From Batkoa obscura (taxonomy: Eukaryota > Entomophthoromycota > Entomophthoromycetes > Entomophthorales > Batkoaceae): a DNA stretch of 64,000 bases. The translations under genes and the position numbers were made by a program. The notes beneath the pieces were generated by a model, which was not told where the DNA came from, did not search any database, and was given only the letters and a program-made list of their open reading frames with translations. The DNA lies in the NCBI GenBank assembly GCA_030770535.1, contig JASVEC010000005.1:1426001-1490000 (forward strand), in the 5' to 3' direction. Of the stretch, positions 51,376-61,491 are shown one piece after another (position 1 is the stretch's first letter; each line of letters begins with the position of its first letter).

Positions 51376-52590
51376 ATGTTAAAACTAGTTTTGTTTATAT
51401 CTCTACTATTACTTAGCATTGTTGAATCTCAACAATGTAGTCGATTAATACGTCGTCCTGAAATTCGAGAATTGAGTAAAACTCAGTTAGATAAATTTTT
51501 ATACGCCTTAGCTACCTTAAGAAATTACAGAGGCCAAAATTTATACGCTCAGAGTTCAGCCACTCATCTAGACAATGCTGAATATGCTCATGGAGTACCT
51601 GCTTTTTTACCATGGCATCGAGTTTACTTACGTAAATTTGAGCTTGTATTACAAAAGATAGATCCAACGGTGGTATTACCTTATTGGGATTGGTCTATAG
51701 ATGCTGAGAATCCTGCTAATTCCGTTATCTTTAAAATATTTGGTGGTAATGGTCAAGGTGAAGATAAATGTGTTACTGATGGTCCATTTACTAATGTAGT
51801 GATGCAAGTTCCAAATATACATTGTTTAAGAAGAGATTTTGATGAAGGAGATGAGATTTCACCTTTTGTATCTAGGGAAGCACTGGAATTAATATTAAGC
51901 AGAAGCAAAACATTTGATCAATTTCGTCAACAAATTGAAGGTGCTCCACATGGTGCAGTTCATATGAATATCGGTGGTGATAAAGGTGATTTTAGTACCA
52001 TGTATTCTTCAAATGATCCTATCTTTTATTTACATCATGCTTTTATTGATTTATTATGGTTTGAATGGCAAGAGCGTAATCCAAGATTAGCTAATACATA
52101 TAATGGAAAAATAAATAGTAGAAATGTCAATTCAAATGATAAATTAACTCCATTCAGTACTAGAGTATCACAAACATTTAATACAAGAGCAAATGGCTAT
52201 TGTTATTATTATAATCGATTTTCATCTAATAAAACGGAAACGATAAACGTTATTGCTGATGTAATCAATAAGAGTAAGAATAAAAATAATAGTAGGATCA
52301 TGAACACGAGTGCAAACAATAAGAATGAAAGTATCTTAAGTGGTGAAATTGTAGCTCCTACTAGTTCTAATACTACTATATTAAGAAACAAAGCTCAAAG
52401 AGCAATGGATACACCAATAAACAAGAATGATGTTAAACCTGGTGGTCATACTAAGACCAAGAAGATAGCTTCTGTTAAGCCATTGTCTGATAAGTTTATT
52501 AGAATGAATAATTTAGATTTAAATTTTATACGTCAACAAGAAAAAGATATTGAACAGGTTATTAATGTATTAAATATTGTACAAAGTTAA
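51376..52590 (+). CDS. Secreted tyrosinase 1 (type-3 copper phenol oxidase)
   Basis: This is a binuclear-copper enzyme expected to oxidise phenols to quinones (melanin, cross-linking or defence chemistry). It is intronless with 404 residues and a signal peptide at about residues 1-18. CuA ligands are H64, H72 (EYAHG) and H81 (FLPWHR). CuB ligands are H192 and H196 (PHGAVHMNIGG) and one of the pair H220/H221 (FYLHHAFID). The conserved LPYWDWS and NDPIF segments are present. The catalytic part ends near residue 245. A Ser/Asn/Lys-rich variable linker follows, then a conserved terminal block (KPLSDKFIRMNNLDLNF...VINVLN). It is followed 0.5 kb downstream by a tiny secreted-peptide gene on the same strand. 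Phenol mono-oxygenase and catechol oxidase activities cannot be told apart here. Confidence 0.93.
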   Translation: MLKLVLFISLLLLSIVESQQCSRLIRRPEIRELSKTQLDKFLYALATLRNYRGQNLYAQSSATHLDNAEYAHGVPAFLPWHRVYLRKFELVLQKIDPTVVLPYWDWSIDAENPANSVIFKIFGGNGQGEDKCVTDGPFTNVVMQVPNIHCLRRDFDEGDEISPFVSREALELILSRSKTFDQFRQQIEGAPHGAVHMNIGGDKGDFSTMYSSNDPIFYLHHAFIDLLWFEWQERNPRLANTYNGKINSRNVNSNDKLTPFSTRVSQTFNTRANGYCYYYNRFSSNKTETINVIADVINKSKNKNNSRIMNTSANNKNESILSGEIVAPTSSNTTILRNKAQRAMDTPINKNDVKPGGHTKTKKIASVKPLSDKFIRMNNLDLNFIRQQEKDIEQVINVLNIVQS

Positions 52591-53092
52591 TATTTAACTA
52601 ATAATAATAAATATTCATCAAATTTAAGTTTTAACTTTTTTAAACAAGATAGCTATAATATAAATTGATGTGTCAATTAAGCATTTTAAAATTAAATATT
52701 TAATAATGTAGTTTCAAAACATGAAATTTCTTCTGTTCATTACTATATCAAAATAAATATATTTTTATGATGAAGTATTCAACCATGATTATTTATTGCC
52801 TTCAGATTTTTAACATATTTAATATTTCAAAGTTTAACGTTATAAATCAAATAAACTTATTTTTATTCTAGTTAATAAAACATAACAAAGTAAAGTGTTC
52901 TATAAAATACTTTGACGCTCCATTAGCTTAATAAAACTAAACTACTTTAAGCTCTAACTTTTCATTACTTTACTTCTAAAAGCAGTGTAGACCTATATAA
53001 CCCAAGCTCATTGATTAGTATACACAATACCATCAGTACTGCATTTGAATATAATAAATCAGAAATTTTTGGTACTATTGACAATTTACTAA
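52591..53092. other. Spacer between tyrosinase 1 and its peptide gene
   Basis: It holds the 3' flank of the tyrosinase and the promoter of the peptide gene. From about 52929 on it belongs to the left arm of the large inverted repeat; weaker similarity to the other arm extends back to about 52833. Confidence 0.6.
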
Positions 53093-53874
53093 ATGAAATC
53101 TACTTTAATTCTTAGTATAGTTGTATCCATTCTATCTACTACCACTTATTTAGTACCTCAAGATAATATAGAAATCTCATCAGATATAGAAACTGATGTA
53201 ATTGAAGACGCAATGCCACCAAGCTCATTGAACAATAATGAGATGATGTGCTGTGATTTAGTGAATGGGAATTTTGGTATTCAAATGTTGAATACAATAT
53301 AGTTGAATAAAGAATACCATTTAATAATTATTTAATCAATAACAGGTTAATGCATTAAAGTTTTCAAGTTTCTTCCACTCACTTTTATAATCATTAAAGA
53401 TGAAAGCGATAGAATTAATGTCAATTAATTGAACCTTAAATAAATAAATATATTATAAATTGATGGCTTTAAAAGTATTATTTACTTTAAATTTTACATA
53501 TTAGCATTTGGTTTATATTGGTTAGTAAGTTAACTTAAAACATTTGATTATATTAGAAGAATAACTTTTATAACTTATTTAAAGGTTTAATAACTTAACT
53601 TTATAGTAATAGGTAGATACAATATCAAACAAAATTTGTAAATATTTTGAATTTTTATGATCTTTAACTTTTTAAATGCCCATAAATAAACTCATACTTA
53701 TAAAAACAAGTAAAATTAAATCCACATTAGCTACTTACAATATTTAAACATTTATAAAAGACTGAAAAACTAATCAACATAAATTCATTTTTGTACATCC
53801 TTATGATTATTAAAATATTATAAAAATCAAACATGAGCTATTTAATCATATTGATATAATAAATTTTTTGTATT
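52929..53874 (+). repeat. Inverted repeat, left arm (~0.95 kb)
   Basis: This arm is, wherever I compared it, identical or nearly identical to the reverse complement of 60542-61491. It contains the 69-residue peptide gene and its flanks. Identity stops abruptly at 53874 (GTATT then GTGAAAT here; the other arm continues TAAATTAT). On the outer side it fades over about 100 bp. Confidence 0.92.
53093..53302 (+). CDS. Small secreted peptide, copy 1
   Basis: This is a 69-residue frame. An N-terminal hydrophobic signal (MKSTLILSIVVSILSTTT) is followed by YLVPQDNIEISSD, an acidic stretch (DIETDVIEDA), then PPSSLNNNEMMCCD. The mature part would be about 50 residues and acidic, with two adjacent cysteines. 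An AATAAA-like signal follows the stop directly, so the gene looks complete. An identical protein is encoded at 61114-61323. A relative with YLVPRDSIKNNSD lies at 57542-57724, in each case downstream of a tyrosinase gene on the same strand. I recognise no family. It could be an effector-like or structural peptide, or a tyrosinase partner or substrate (it has one Tyr near the likely signal cleavage site). This is inference from position only. Confidence 0.6.
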   Translation: MKSTLILSIVVSILSTTTYLVPQDNIEISSDIETDVIEDAMPPSSLNNNEMMCCDLVNGNFGIQMLNTI

Positions 53875-55255
53875 GTGAAATATTGCTTTATTTAACTCTC
53901 GGATTAATTATAATATAATAATCCTTTAACTTGATTACAAAACTAGTTGTAGTCTTGTAATCAATTTAACCGTGAACCATGTGGTATAATCAATCCAGAG
54001 TTCCTTGTTTTGATTTGTTGTGAGGATTTCTAACTTCATATTGCAAAGAGTATAAAAGAGATTCTTCAACATGATAACTCGAGGCTTTTTTAACTGAATT
54101 ACTCCCCGATATCGTACTATTAATAAAGCCACTAAGTCTTTCTGACAACATCTTACGTAGATTTTACAGTAGTATTGTCTATTCTATTTGTTTTACATAG
54201 TTCGTAATTTATTACGTATTATTCTTATTCATTTAAGTCTATCTTAGTTATATAAACTAAGGCCGTTCGACTCAAGGCAAGTTAATCGAGCAAGAACTGC
54301 TTTTAACTCCTACCACTGAGTACCAACTTTCACAGTATCTAAATTATTATTTTATAAAATAAGAAAAAAAATTATTTGATTATAATTGTTTTGTTATTTT
54401 TTAATAATAGTTATATAATTTTGTATTTTTAAAAAGTTTATTTTTATAATCCTTTATATGTTTTTAAAAGTAAAATACCCACTTTTTTAAATTTAATTAT
54501 TGTAAATATACATAAAAAATAAGTAAAATATAAAATTAATATATATAGCTGCTGCAACTCTTTTGTACCTAAATTAGCTACTCATTTTAAAAAAGTTATT
54601 AAAATTTAGCTAAAATATAGGCATTAGGCTATAAAAAAAGTAGCTATATGAATAATTTAATTACAAAAATTACCGTTAAATAGGCCCCAAAAGAGTTGCA
54701 ACAGCTGGAAAACAAAAACCCTAACCTAATACCAATTTAATACTAAACAAACACCATTAACAGTTTATAATAGCCAATTTTTTGACCAGAATTAAACGCC
54801 ATCTAGAATTAGAATTCTTTTACTGTAAAAAATACCTACCTACCTACTTACCTGGCAGAGTCATATTTATCAAATTTTCAGTGTCCAACCCAAACCTATC
54901 ACAAAATTATCATAAATTAGCCAGGTTCTTTAAATTTTGGCTATTGTTGTAAAATCCTTTCAAGGTTAATTTTAGTTCTCTAATCAAATACAAGGTAGTT
55001 ATTGATTGTATTATAATGAATTTTTTGTGTATAAGAATAAAAACTATTTACTATTAAAGAAGATGCGATGTTACAATTCTTTATGTTTACGTATCGGATT
55101 CACTTAAAATCTTCAATTACTTTTGAAAGGGTCTGTTATTATATGAGATTCAAATAGTAAGCCATCATTTTTTAAAAGCGGTAAAACTAAAAACAGTAGA
55201 ACGGAAAATTTACATTTTTTTTCAATTCTTTAACTTAAATTAAAAAAAATCAACA
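53303..55255. other. Intergenic region: repeat arm, short open frame, second MITE family
   Basis: Up to 53874 this is the left arm of the inverted repeat. A 53-codon frame on the minus strand, 54153 down to about 53993 (starting MLSERLSGFINSTISG), looks more protein-like than most intergenic frames but ends early. It may be an exon or a relic, and I recognise no family. A second-type MITE lies at 54547-54706. A TACC-type microsatellite lies near 54831-54852. Confidence 0.5.
54547..54706. mobile_element. Second MITE family, single copy
   Basis: AGCTGCTGCAACTCTTTTG at the left and CAAAAGAGTTGCAACAGCT at the right are inverted repeats of about 19 bp with one mismatch, enclosing about 120 bp of AT-rich DNA with its own internal inverted repeat (TAGCTAC / GTAGCTA). 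There is no coding capacity. The ends recall Tc1/mariner-like termini, but I cannot name the family. Confidence 0.7.
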
Positions 55256-56737
55256 ATGGCCAAAGAACTCAAGCACCAAGTAATGAAAGCGTTAGGGTAT
55301 GTACCAGTGGTATTATGTTTAATGGTAGTGTTTTGGTCCTATTATGCATTCAATTTTGTCTATTGTTTAGATGTATTTATTAAGATTTTTGAGAATACAG
55401 GACTTGGTAAGATTTCATTTTTAAATGATTTAAAGGTGAATATTAAATTGTTGAAACTATAAGCGGCTTTCTTAATGAGTGTTTATCATGTATTGTTTAT
55501 TTTTTTTATATGGACTTATTTAATGGTGGTTTTTATACACCCTGGAACGCCTAAGCAGGTAAAACAAGAAAAAAGAAATTTCAATAAGAAAAAAAAAGCT
55601 CATACTTTATTAGGCATGGGAAGAATTAAAAAAGAAAGAAATAGAAAGACAACAAGCGTTAGAAGAAAATCATGGTTTTTTAGATGCAGAAATAACACCT
55701 TTACAACAAGTTAAAATTATTGAACCTGAACAACTGACTAAATTATTACCAGATAATAGAGGAAATTCAGCATCGAATGACGGTCCTGTGTTTCAGATGA
55801 TCACTGTTAAACAAAGTGGTGAAAGAAGGTTTTGTAGAAAATGTGATTTTGATAAACCAGATAGAACTCATCATTGTTCCATTTGTGGAGAGTAAGATTT
55901 GACGTTTCCATAATTGTGTTCACTTGTTAATTTTTTTTATAGATGTATTTTAAAAATGGATCAGTAAGTATTATATTCATCGGTATAATAATCAATAATT
56001 AAATTTTTTAATTTTAATTTTAACTTTAATTTAGCCACTGTCCATGGTAATTTATCTTTATTTCTTTTCTAAAGCTAAATTAATTTTTTTAATAGGATTA
56101 ATAGTTGCGTTGGATATCATAATCAAAAATATTTTTTATTATTTATATTTTATGCCAATTTATTTTGCTTATTTATAGCGTTATGTTTGATACCTGGAGT
56201 TATCCATATCTTTTCAGATCATTTAGTAACTTCAATATCTCTCTTTAAAATCACAATAACAACTAATAATCCAATTTTATTATAGCCTGTATCTATAAAT
56301 GAAATTCAACTTGTATTTATGCTATTGATCTCAGGGCTATTTGCTATCCTATTATTGTTTTTTGTTGGATTTCATATTTATTTATTAATCAATAATCGTA
56401 CAACAATCGAAAATTTAGAAAGAACAGTTTATAAAGTAGATGAAGAAGATGAACCTACTGCTTCCAAATATTTAAATGTTTTTAATGTTGGTAAATGGTA
56501 AAGTTTTATTTATGTTATTCAATATAATAAATTGAAGTTTTTTTTGTTTTAGGCGAAATTTTACCGAAGTGTTTGGTGATAATATTATACTTTGGTTTTT
56601 ACCTATAAGATCGGTGTAAGCTTAGAATTTAGTTTATTCTTTTAATGTATTGAAATATCAATTTTTTTAGAAAAGGAAATGGAATTGTTTATCCATTAAG
56701 TGCCTATGCTTATAATACATTAAGTACTAGAGATTAG
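55256..56737 (+). CDS. DHHC palmitoyltransferase
   Basis: This is an integral-membrane protein S-acyltransferase that attaches palmitate to cysteines of membrane-associated proteins. Nine exons are inferred: 55256-55406, 55464-55558, 55614-55891, 55943-55963, 56035-56046, 56096-56225, 56286-56497, 56553-56615 and 56671-56737, giving 342 residues with introns of 49-71 nt. Two membrane helices come first (GYVPVVLCLMVVFW; YHVLFIFFIWTYLMVV). The zinc-ribbon CRD (RFCRKCDFDKPDRTHHCSIC) leads into DHHC at 181-184, then PWINSCVGYHNQKYF. Two further helices (FIFYANLFCLFIALC; MLLISGLFAILLLFF) and the NRTTIENLE motif (the family TTxE) follow. Exons 4 and 5 are only 21 and 12 nt and split the DHHC active site. 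The substrate is unknown. It resembles Pfa3/Swf1-type enzymes generally. Confidence 0.93.
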
Positions 56738-57541
56738 ATATAATTTGATCCGTTTTTAATATTCAATCTGTAAATTAAATACATTATATGTTAATAACTA
56801 TTAAACAAAGTAGCTCAAATTATATGTTATGTTAAAATTATAAAGGTGTGAGTGTTATATCATTATTTCTTTTGTAATTAAGTTGGTTTTTAAATGTTTG
56901 TTTGAAATTTTATTAAATTTTTAATTGTAATAGATTTATTTAACAAGGCGGATAAGAGCTTTATAAAATTTTATAAAAGACCATAATTACATTAAAGGCA
57001 AAGTTCATCGAAATATTTAAAAACTCAAAACTCAAAAAAAAACAAATATTTACAAGCTTTGCGCAATACTGTAGTTGCAGGTATGCTGGAACTCGTATGG
57101 AACTTTGGAAAACAAATGTTACTACAAAATTAAAGGCTTAACGGAATCGAAAAGCGGTGCAAATAATTTGGTAAAATTATAAAATAAATTTATACATTAG
57201 AAATGTTAAATCTGTGTTCAAATGCCAAAGTTATTACACCCAAAGTTGAACCCATTGTCAATATTAATTAAAGAAAGGTTCTTTTTGGATAAGAATTCAT
57301 ATGATTTTAAAACTGTTCTAGACATACGCTTAACTAAAATGTTATTAATTTCAATCATCCTTTATTATTTTAATAAAATGAAATTATAAAAACATTATTT
57401 AGATAAGATAGAATATTTGTATAAATTTTCATTTTATAGTATTAATTCTAGTAACAATTATTTTAACTTAAAAAAAGTTTCATATTAACTTAAAATATCT
57501 CATAGTTTATATTCCAGCTTTAAGCAAATAGGATAAAACCC
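56738..57541. other. Convergent spacer
   Basis: This spacer lies between the DHHC gene and the second peptide gene. No gene or repeat is recognised. Confidence 0.5.
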
Positions 57542-57724
57542 CTAGCGTAATGTCTCTAAAGTGCAAAACATCAGCTTATCATTGGTGAATGAACTTGATG
57601 ACATTCTACCATGATTTTCATCAACTTTAGTATCTGAGTTGTTTTTTATACTATCTCGAGGTACTAAATAAGCGGTAGATGGTAAAATAGATGCAATCAT
57701 AATAAAGATTAAAGTGAATTTCAT
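57542..57724 (-). CDS. Small secreted peptide, copy 2 (diverged)
   Basis: This is a 60-residue peptide, taking the start at the ATG aligned with the other copies (the frame is open nine codons further upstream). The signal-like N terminus is MKFTLIFIMIASILPSTA, then YLVPRDSIKNNSD, then MSSSSFTNDKLMFC. The spacing of YLVPxDxI, the SS...N...M-C segment and the signal peptide match the 69-residue copies, while most other mature positions differ. Only one of the two adjacent cysteines is kept. It lies 0.5 kb downstream of tyrosinase 2 on the same strand. The function is unknown. Confidence 0.55.
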   Translation of the reverse strand: MKFTLIFIMIASILPSTAYLVPRDSIKNNSDTKVDENHGRMSSSSFTNDKLMFCTLETLR

Positions 57725-58242
57725 TGGGTAAGTTAGTATAATAATATTCAATTTCTAGTTTTAAATATTCAAACACATTCTATTTGTGCTTTTATTAATC
57801 GATGGGCTTGGGTTTTAGAAACTTATCTTTTTTAAAATGAACAGATTGATATAAAAAGTTAAAACTTAAAATAACTCAGTTTTATTAAGTTTATAATGCA
57901 ACGGATTTATAAAACACTTTGCTTTAGTACTTTTATTAGCTGGGAAAGGATAAGCTAGCTAGACTTATAATCTAATAATATTAAAAAATTTATATCTATT
58001 AAAGATTTGAAGGCATTAAATGACTACAATAATTGTTTTTTTATCAAAATCATATGATTTCAATGAAAAATGGATTTATTTTGATATAGTGATGAATAGA
58101 AAGAATACTATGTTTTATACTATATTAATAAATATTGAGTTTTAAATTTTATAATAAACATATAAGTTTGTATTGTGGTAAGCATAATTAAAAAGTCAAA
58201 ATTAATTTAAATGTTTCTTTATTAATTATTATTAGTTAAATA
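57725..58242. other. Spacer between tyrosinase 2 and its peptide gene
   Basis: It contains stretches similar to the matching spacers of the other two units, for example CACTTTGCTTTAG...TTTTATTAGCTGG, so the intergenic part of the unit was duplicated too. Confidence 0.6.
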
Positions 58243-59463
58243 TTAACTTTCAATAAGATTTAATACATTAATAACTTGTCTAATATCTTTTTCTTGTTGA
58301 CGAACAAAGTTAACGTCCAAGTGATTCATTTTAATAAACTTATTAGATAATGGTTTAACAGTAGCTATCCTTTTAGTTCCAGAACGAAAGAAAGAGTTAA
58401 CATCATGTATACTCATTGATGCATTCACGGCTCTTTGAACCTTCTTTCTTAAGGCAGTAGTGTTAGAATTAGAAGGAACTACAACTTCATTACTTAGAAT
58501 ACTTTCCTCATTATTACTTGTACTCACATTCATAATTCTACTATTTCCTCTATGCTTATTCTTATTCTTACTGACTTCAGAAGCGATAAGATTTATTGTA
58601 TTTCTTTCATGTGATGAAAATCGATTATAATAATAACAATAGCCATTTGCTCTTGTATCAAATGTTTGTGATACTCGTATATTATATGGCATTAATTTAT
58701 CGTTTGAATTAACCTTTCTACCATCTGCTTTACCATTATATGTATTAGCTAATCTTGGATTACGCTCTTGCCATTCAAACCATAATAAATCAATGAAAGC
58801 ATGATGTAAATAAAAGATAGGATCATTTGAAGAATACATGGTACTAAAATCACCTTTATCACCACCGATATTCATATGAACTGCACCATGTGGAGCACCT
58901 TCAATTTGTTGACGAAATTGATCAAATGTTTTGCTTCTGCTTAATATTAATTCCAGTGCTTCCCTAGATACAAAAGGTGAAATCTCATCTCCTTCATCAA
59001 AATCTCTTCTTAAACAATGTATATTTGGAACTTGCATCATTACATTAGTAAATGGACCATCAGTAACACATTTATCTTCACCTTGACCATTACCACCAAA
59101 TATTTTAAAGATAACGGAATTAGCAGGATTCTCAGCATCTATAGACCAATCCCAATAAGGTAATACCACCGTTGGATCTATCTTTTGTAATACAAGCTCA
59201 AATTTACGTAAATAAACTCGATGCCATGGTAAAAAAGCAGGTACTCCATGAGCATAATCTGAGTTTTCTAAATGAACATCAGAACTTTCAGCATATAAAT
59301 CATAGCCGCCATAATTTCTTAAGGTAGCTAAGGCGTATAAAAATTTATCTAACTGAGTTTTACTCAATTCTCGAATTTCAGGACGACGTATTAATCGACT
59401 ACATTGTTGAGATTCAACAATGCTAAGTAATAGTAGAGATATAAACAAAACTAGTTTTAACAT
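58243..59463 (-). CDS. Secreted tyrosinase 2
   Basis: A 406-residue intronless paralogue of tyrosinase 1. The signal peptide and first 50 residues are identical. Residues 51-70, around the first CuA histidine, are changed (YGGYDLYAESSDVHLENSDY). Residues 71-244 are then identical except for one position and a change near the end (KADGRK). CuA H64/H72/H81 and CuB H192/H196/H220-221 are all present, so it should be active. At DNA level the core differs from copy 1 at very few sites, silent ones included, whereas the linker after about residue 290 is strongly diverged. The terminal block (KPLSNKFIKMNHLDVNF) is conserved. A peptide gene follows on the same strand. Confidence 0.93.
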   Translation of the reverse strand: MLKLVLFISLLLLSIVESQQCSRLIRRPEIRELSKTQLDKFLYALATLRNYGGYDLYAESSDVHLENSDYAHGVPAFLPWHRVYLRKFELVLQKIDPTVVLPYWDWSIDAENPANSVIFKIFGGNGQGEDKCVTDGPFTNVMMQVPNIHCLRRDFDEGDEISPFVSREALELILSRSKTFDQFRQQIEGAPHGAVHMNIGGDKGDFSTMYSSNDPIFYLHHAFIDLLWFEWQERNPRLANTYNGKADGRKVNSNDKLMPYNIRVSQTFDTRANGYCYYYNRFSSHERNTINLIASEVSKNKNKHRGNSRIMNVSTSNNEESILSNEVVVPSNSNTTALRKKVQRAVNASMSIHDVNSFFRSGTKRIATVKPLSNKFIKMNHLDVNFVRQQEKDIRQVINVLNLIES

Positions 59464-61113
59464 TAGATTAATAGTAAATTAAATAAAAATAAGGTAAACT
59501 TGTAATGTCTTAGATCGTTTATTTATATATTCGTCATTTTAAATAAAAGTATATTAAACTATTTTTAGAAAATAATAGCCATCCTCTCCTTTATACAATA
59601 AAATTTTATATACTTAGTAAATATTTCTTAGTTAAGAGCAATATTACTATTTATTTATCTCAAACTAGTTGATAAATTGAGGTCTTTAATAATATTACTA
59701 ACTTTTCTCCCTCTATTTAATAATTGAATTAACGGTATCATGTAATAAAGCCTACGTTTATTCTCATGAATAAGATCAAAAACTATCCTTTAATAGTAGT
59801 TTTTAATTACTATTATTTTATTAAACTACGATATTTATTTTTTGAATGTTTATTTTTAACCCAAATTAATTTAACTCAATTTTTAATTCTATTCACTTTT
59901 ACCTCTTCTTTATCATTATAATCATTATCATGTTTAATTGTACAAAATCGAATCAAGCTAAATGATTTATGCAAATAAGATCGGCATCTCATTACTAATA
60001 AGCGTTAATTTTATCTCTTTTAGTCAATAAATTAACTAGTGGATTCTGTAGTTATGATAACAAATCGTGTAATTCAAATTCGATTTTTTATTCATAAATT
60101 AGGGATAAAGTTAAAAAATTCATTTTATCCAATTTTAATTATAAAATTGATATTAGAGTATCACACATAAACTCTTTTTCTGAAAATAAAAAACCCTAGT
60201 AGTATGGGATTGCAATATTCAAATGCTTTTGGTGCAAAATATCCTTTTTTTAGTCATAAGGAGACATTGCTGCTACAATCGATAAACTTTTAATTTTCCA
60301 GTCGAAAAATTTAAATGTTTTATAGCAACATGTAATAGATTAAAGTTAAACTACCCACTCAATGGATAAATAGTCATGGAACTAAGGCGCCAACATCAAA
60401 TGTCAAACAATATTATTAGGCTTTTATATTATATTAGATATATTATAAAAGTTTTTATTGGGATAATAAAAAATAGCTTAAAATAGGGCATTAAAGTATT
60501 ATAGTTTTTTCTATTGACTTATTTTACAAAATAATAATTTAAATACAAAAAATTTATTATATCAATATGATTAAATAGCTCATGTTTGATTTTTATAATA
60601 TTTTAATAATCATAAGGATGTACAAAAATGAATTTATGTTGATTAGTTTTTCAGTCTTTTATAAATGTTTAAATATTGTAAGTAGCTAATGTGGATTTAA
60701 TTTTACTTGTTTTTATAAGTATGAGTTTATTTATGGGCATTTAAAAAGTTAAAGATCATAAAAATTCAAAATATTTACAAATTTTGTTTGATATTGTATC
60801 TACCTATTACTATAAAGTTAAGTTATTAAACCTTTAAATAAGTTATAAAAGTTATTCTTCTAATATAATCAAATGTTTTAAGTTAACTTACTAACCAATA
60901 TAAACCAAATGCTAATATGTAAAATTTAAAGTAAATAATACTTTTAAAGCCATCAATTTATAATATATTTATTTATTTAAGGTTCAATTAATTGACATTA
61001 ATTCTATCGCTTTCATCTTTAATGATTATAAAAGTGAGTGGAAGAAACTTGAAAACTTTAATGCATTAACCTGTTATTGATTAAATAATTATTAAATGGT
61101 ATTCTTTATTCAA
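59464..61113. other. Intergenic region including right repeat arm
   Basis: From the tyrosinase 2 promoter to about 60541 I see no gene. From 60542 on it is the right arm of the inverted repeat. Confidence 0.55.
59518..59529 (-). promoter_or_regulatory. TATA box of tyrosinase 2
   Basis: TATATAAATAAA on the minus strand, 55-66 nt upstream of the ATG. It matches the element of tyrosinase 1. Confidence 0.6.
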
Positions 61114-61491
61114 CTATATTGTATTCAACATTTGAATACCAAAATTCCCATTCACTAAATCACAGCACATCATCTCATTATTGTTCAATGAGCTTGGTGG
61201 CATTGCGTCTTCAATTACATCAGTTTCTATATCTGATGAGATTTCTATATTATCTTGAGGTACTAAATAAGTGGTAGTAGATAGAATGGATACAACTATA
61301 CTAAGAATTAAAGTAGATTTCATTTAGTAAATTGTCAATAGTACCAAAAATTTCTGATTTATTATATTCAAATGCAGTACTGATGGTATTGTGTATACTA
61401 ATCAATGAGCTTGGGTTATATAGGTCTACACTGCTTTTAGAAGTAAAGTAATGAAAAGTTAGAGCTTAAAGTAGTTTAATTTTATTAGGTG
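60542..61491 (-). repeat. Inverted repeat, right arm (~0.95 kb)
   Basis: The reverse complement matches 52929-53874 almost base for base, including the peptide gene. The two arms are about 6.7 kb apart and enclose the DHHC gene, peptide copy 2 and tyrosinase 2. Confidence 0.92.
61114..61323 (-). CDS. Small secreted peptide, copy 3 (identical to copy 1)
   Basis: This 69-residue frame is identical to that at 53093-53302 (signal MKSTLILSIVVSILSTTT, then YLVPQDNIEISSD, then PPSSLNNNEMMCCD). It lies downstream of tyrosinase 3 on the same strand, though 1.7 kb away because two MITEs and a duplicated spacer segment lie between. No family is recognised. Confidence 0.6.
   Translation of the reverse strand: MKSTLILSIVVSILSTTTYLVPQDNIEISSDIETDVIEDAMPPSSLNNNEMMCCDLVNGNFGIQMLNTI

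Noticed and set aside
54255-54300. tRNA-like segment (GTTCGACTC)
   Set aside because: It resembles a B box, but the T-arm does not pair and no A box or acceptor stem fits. I found no tRNA in the window.
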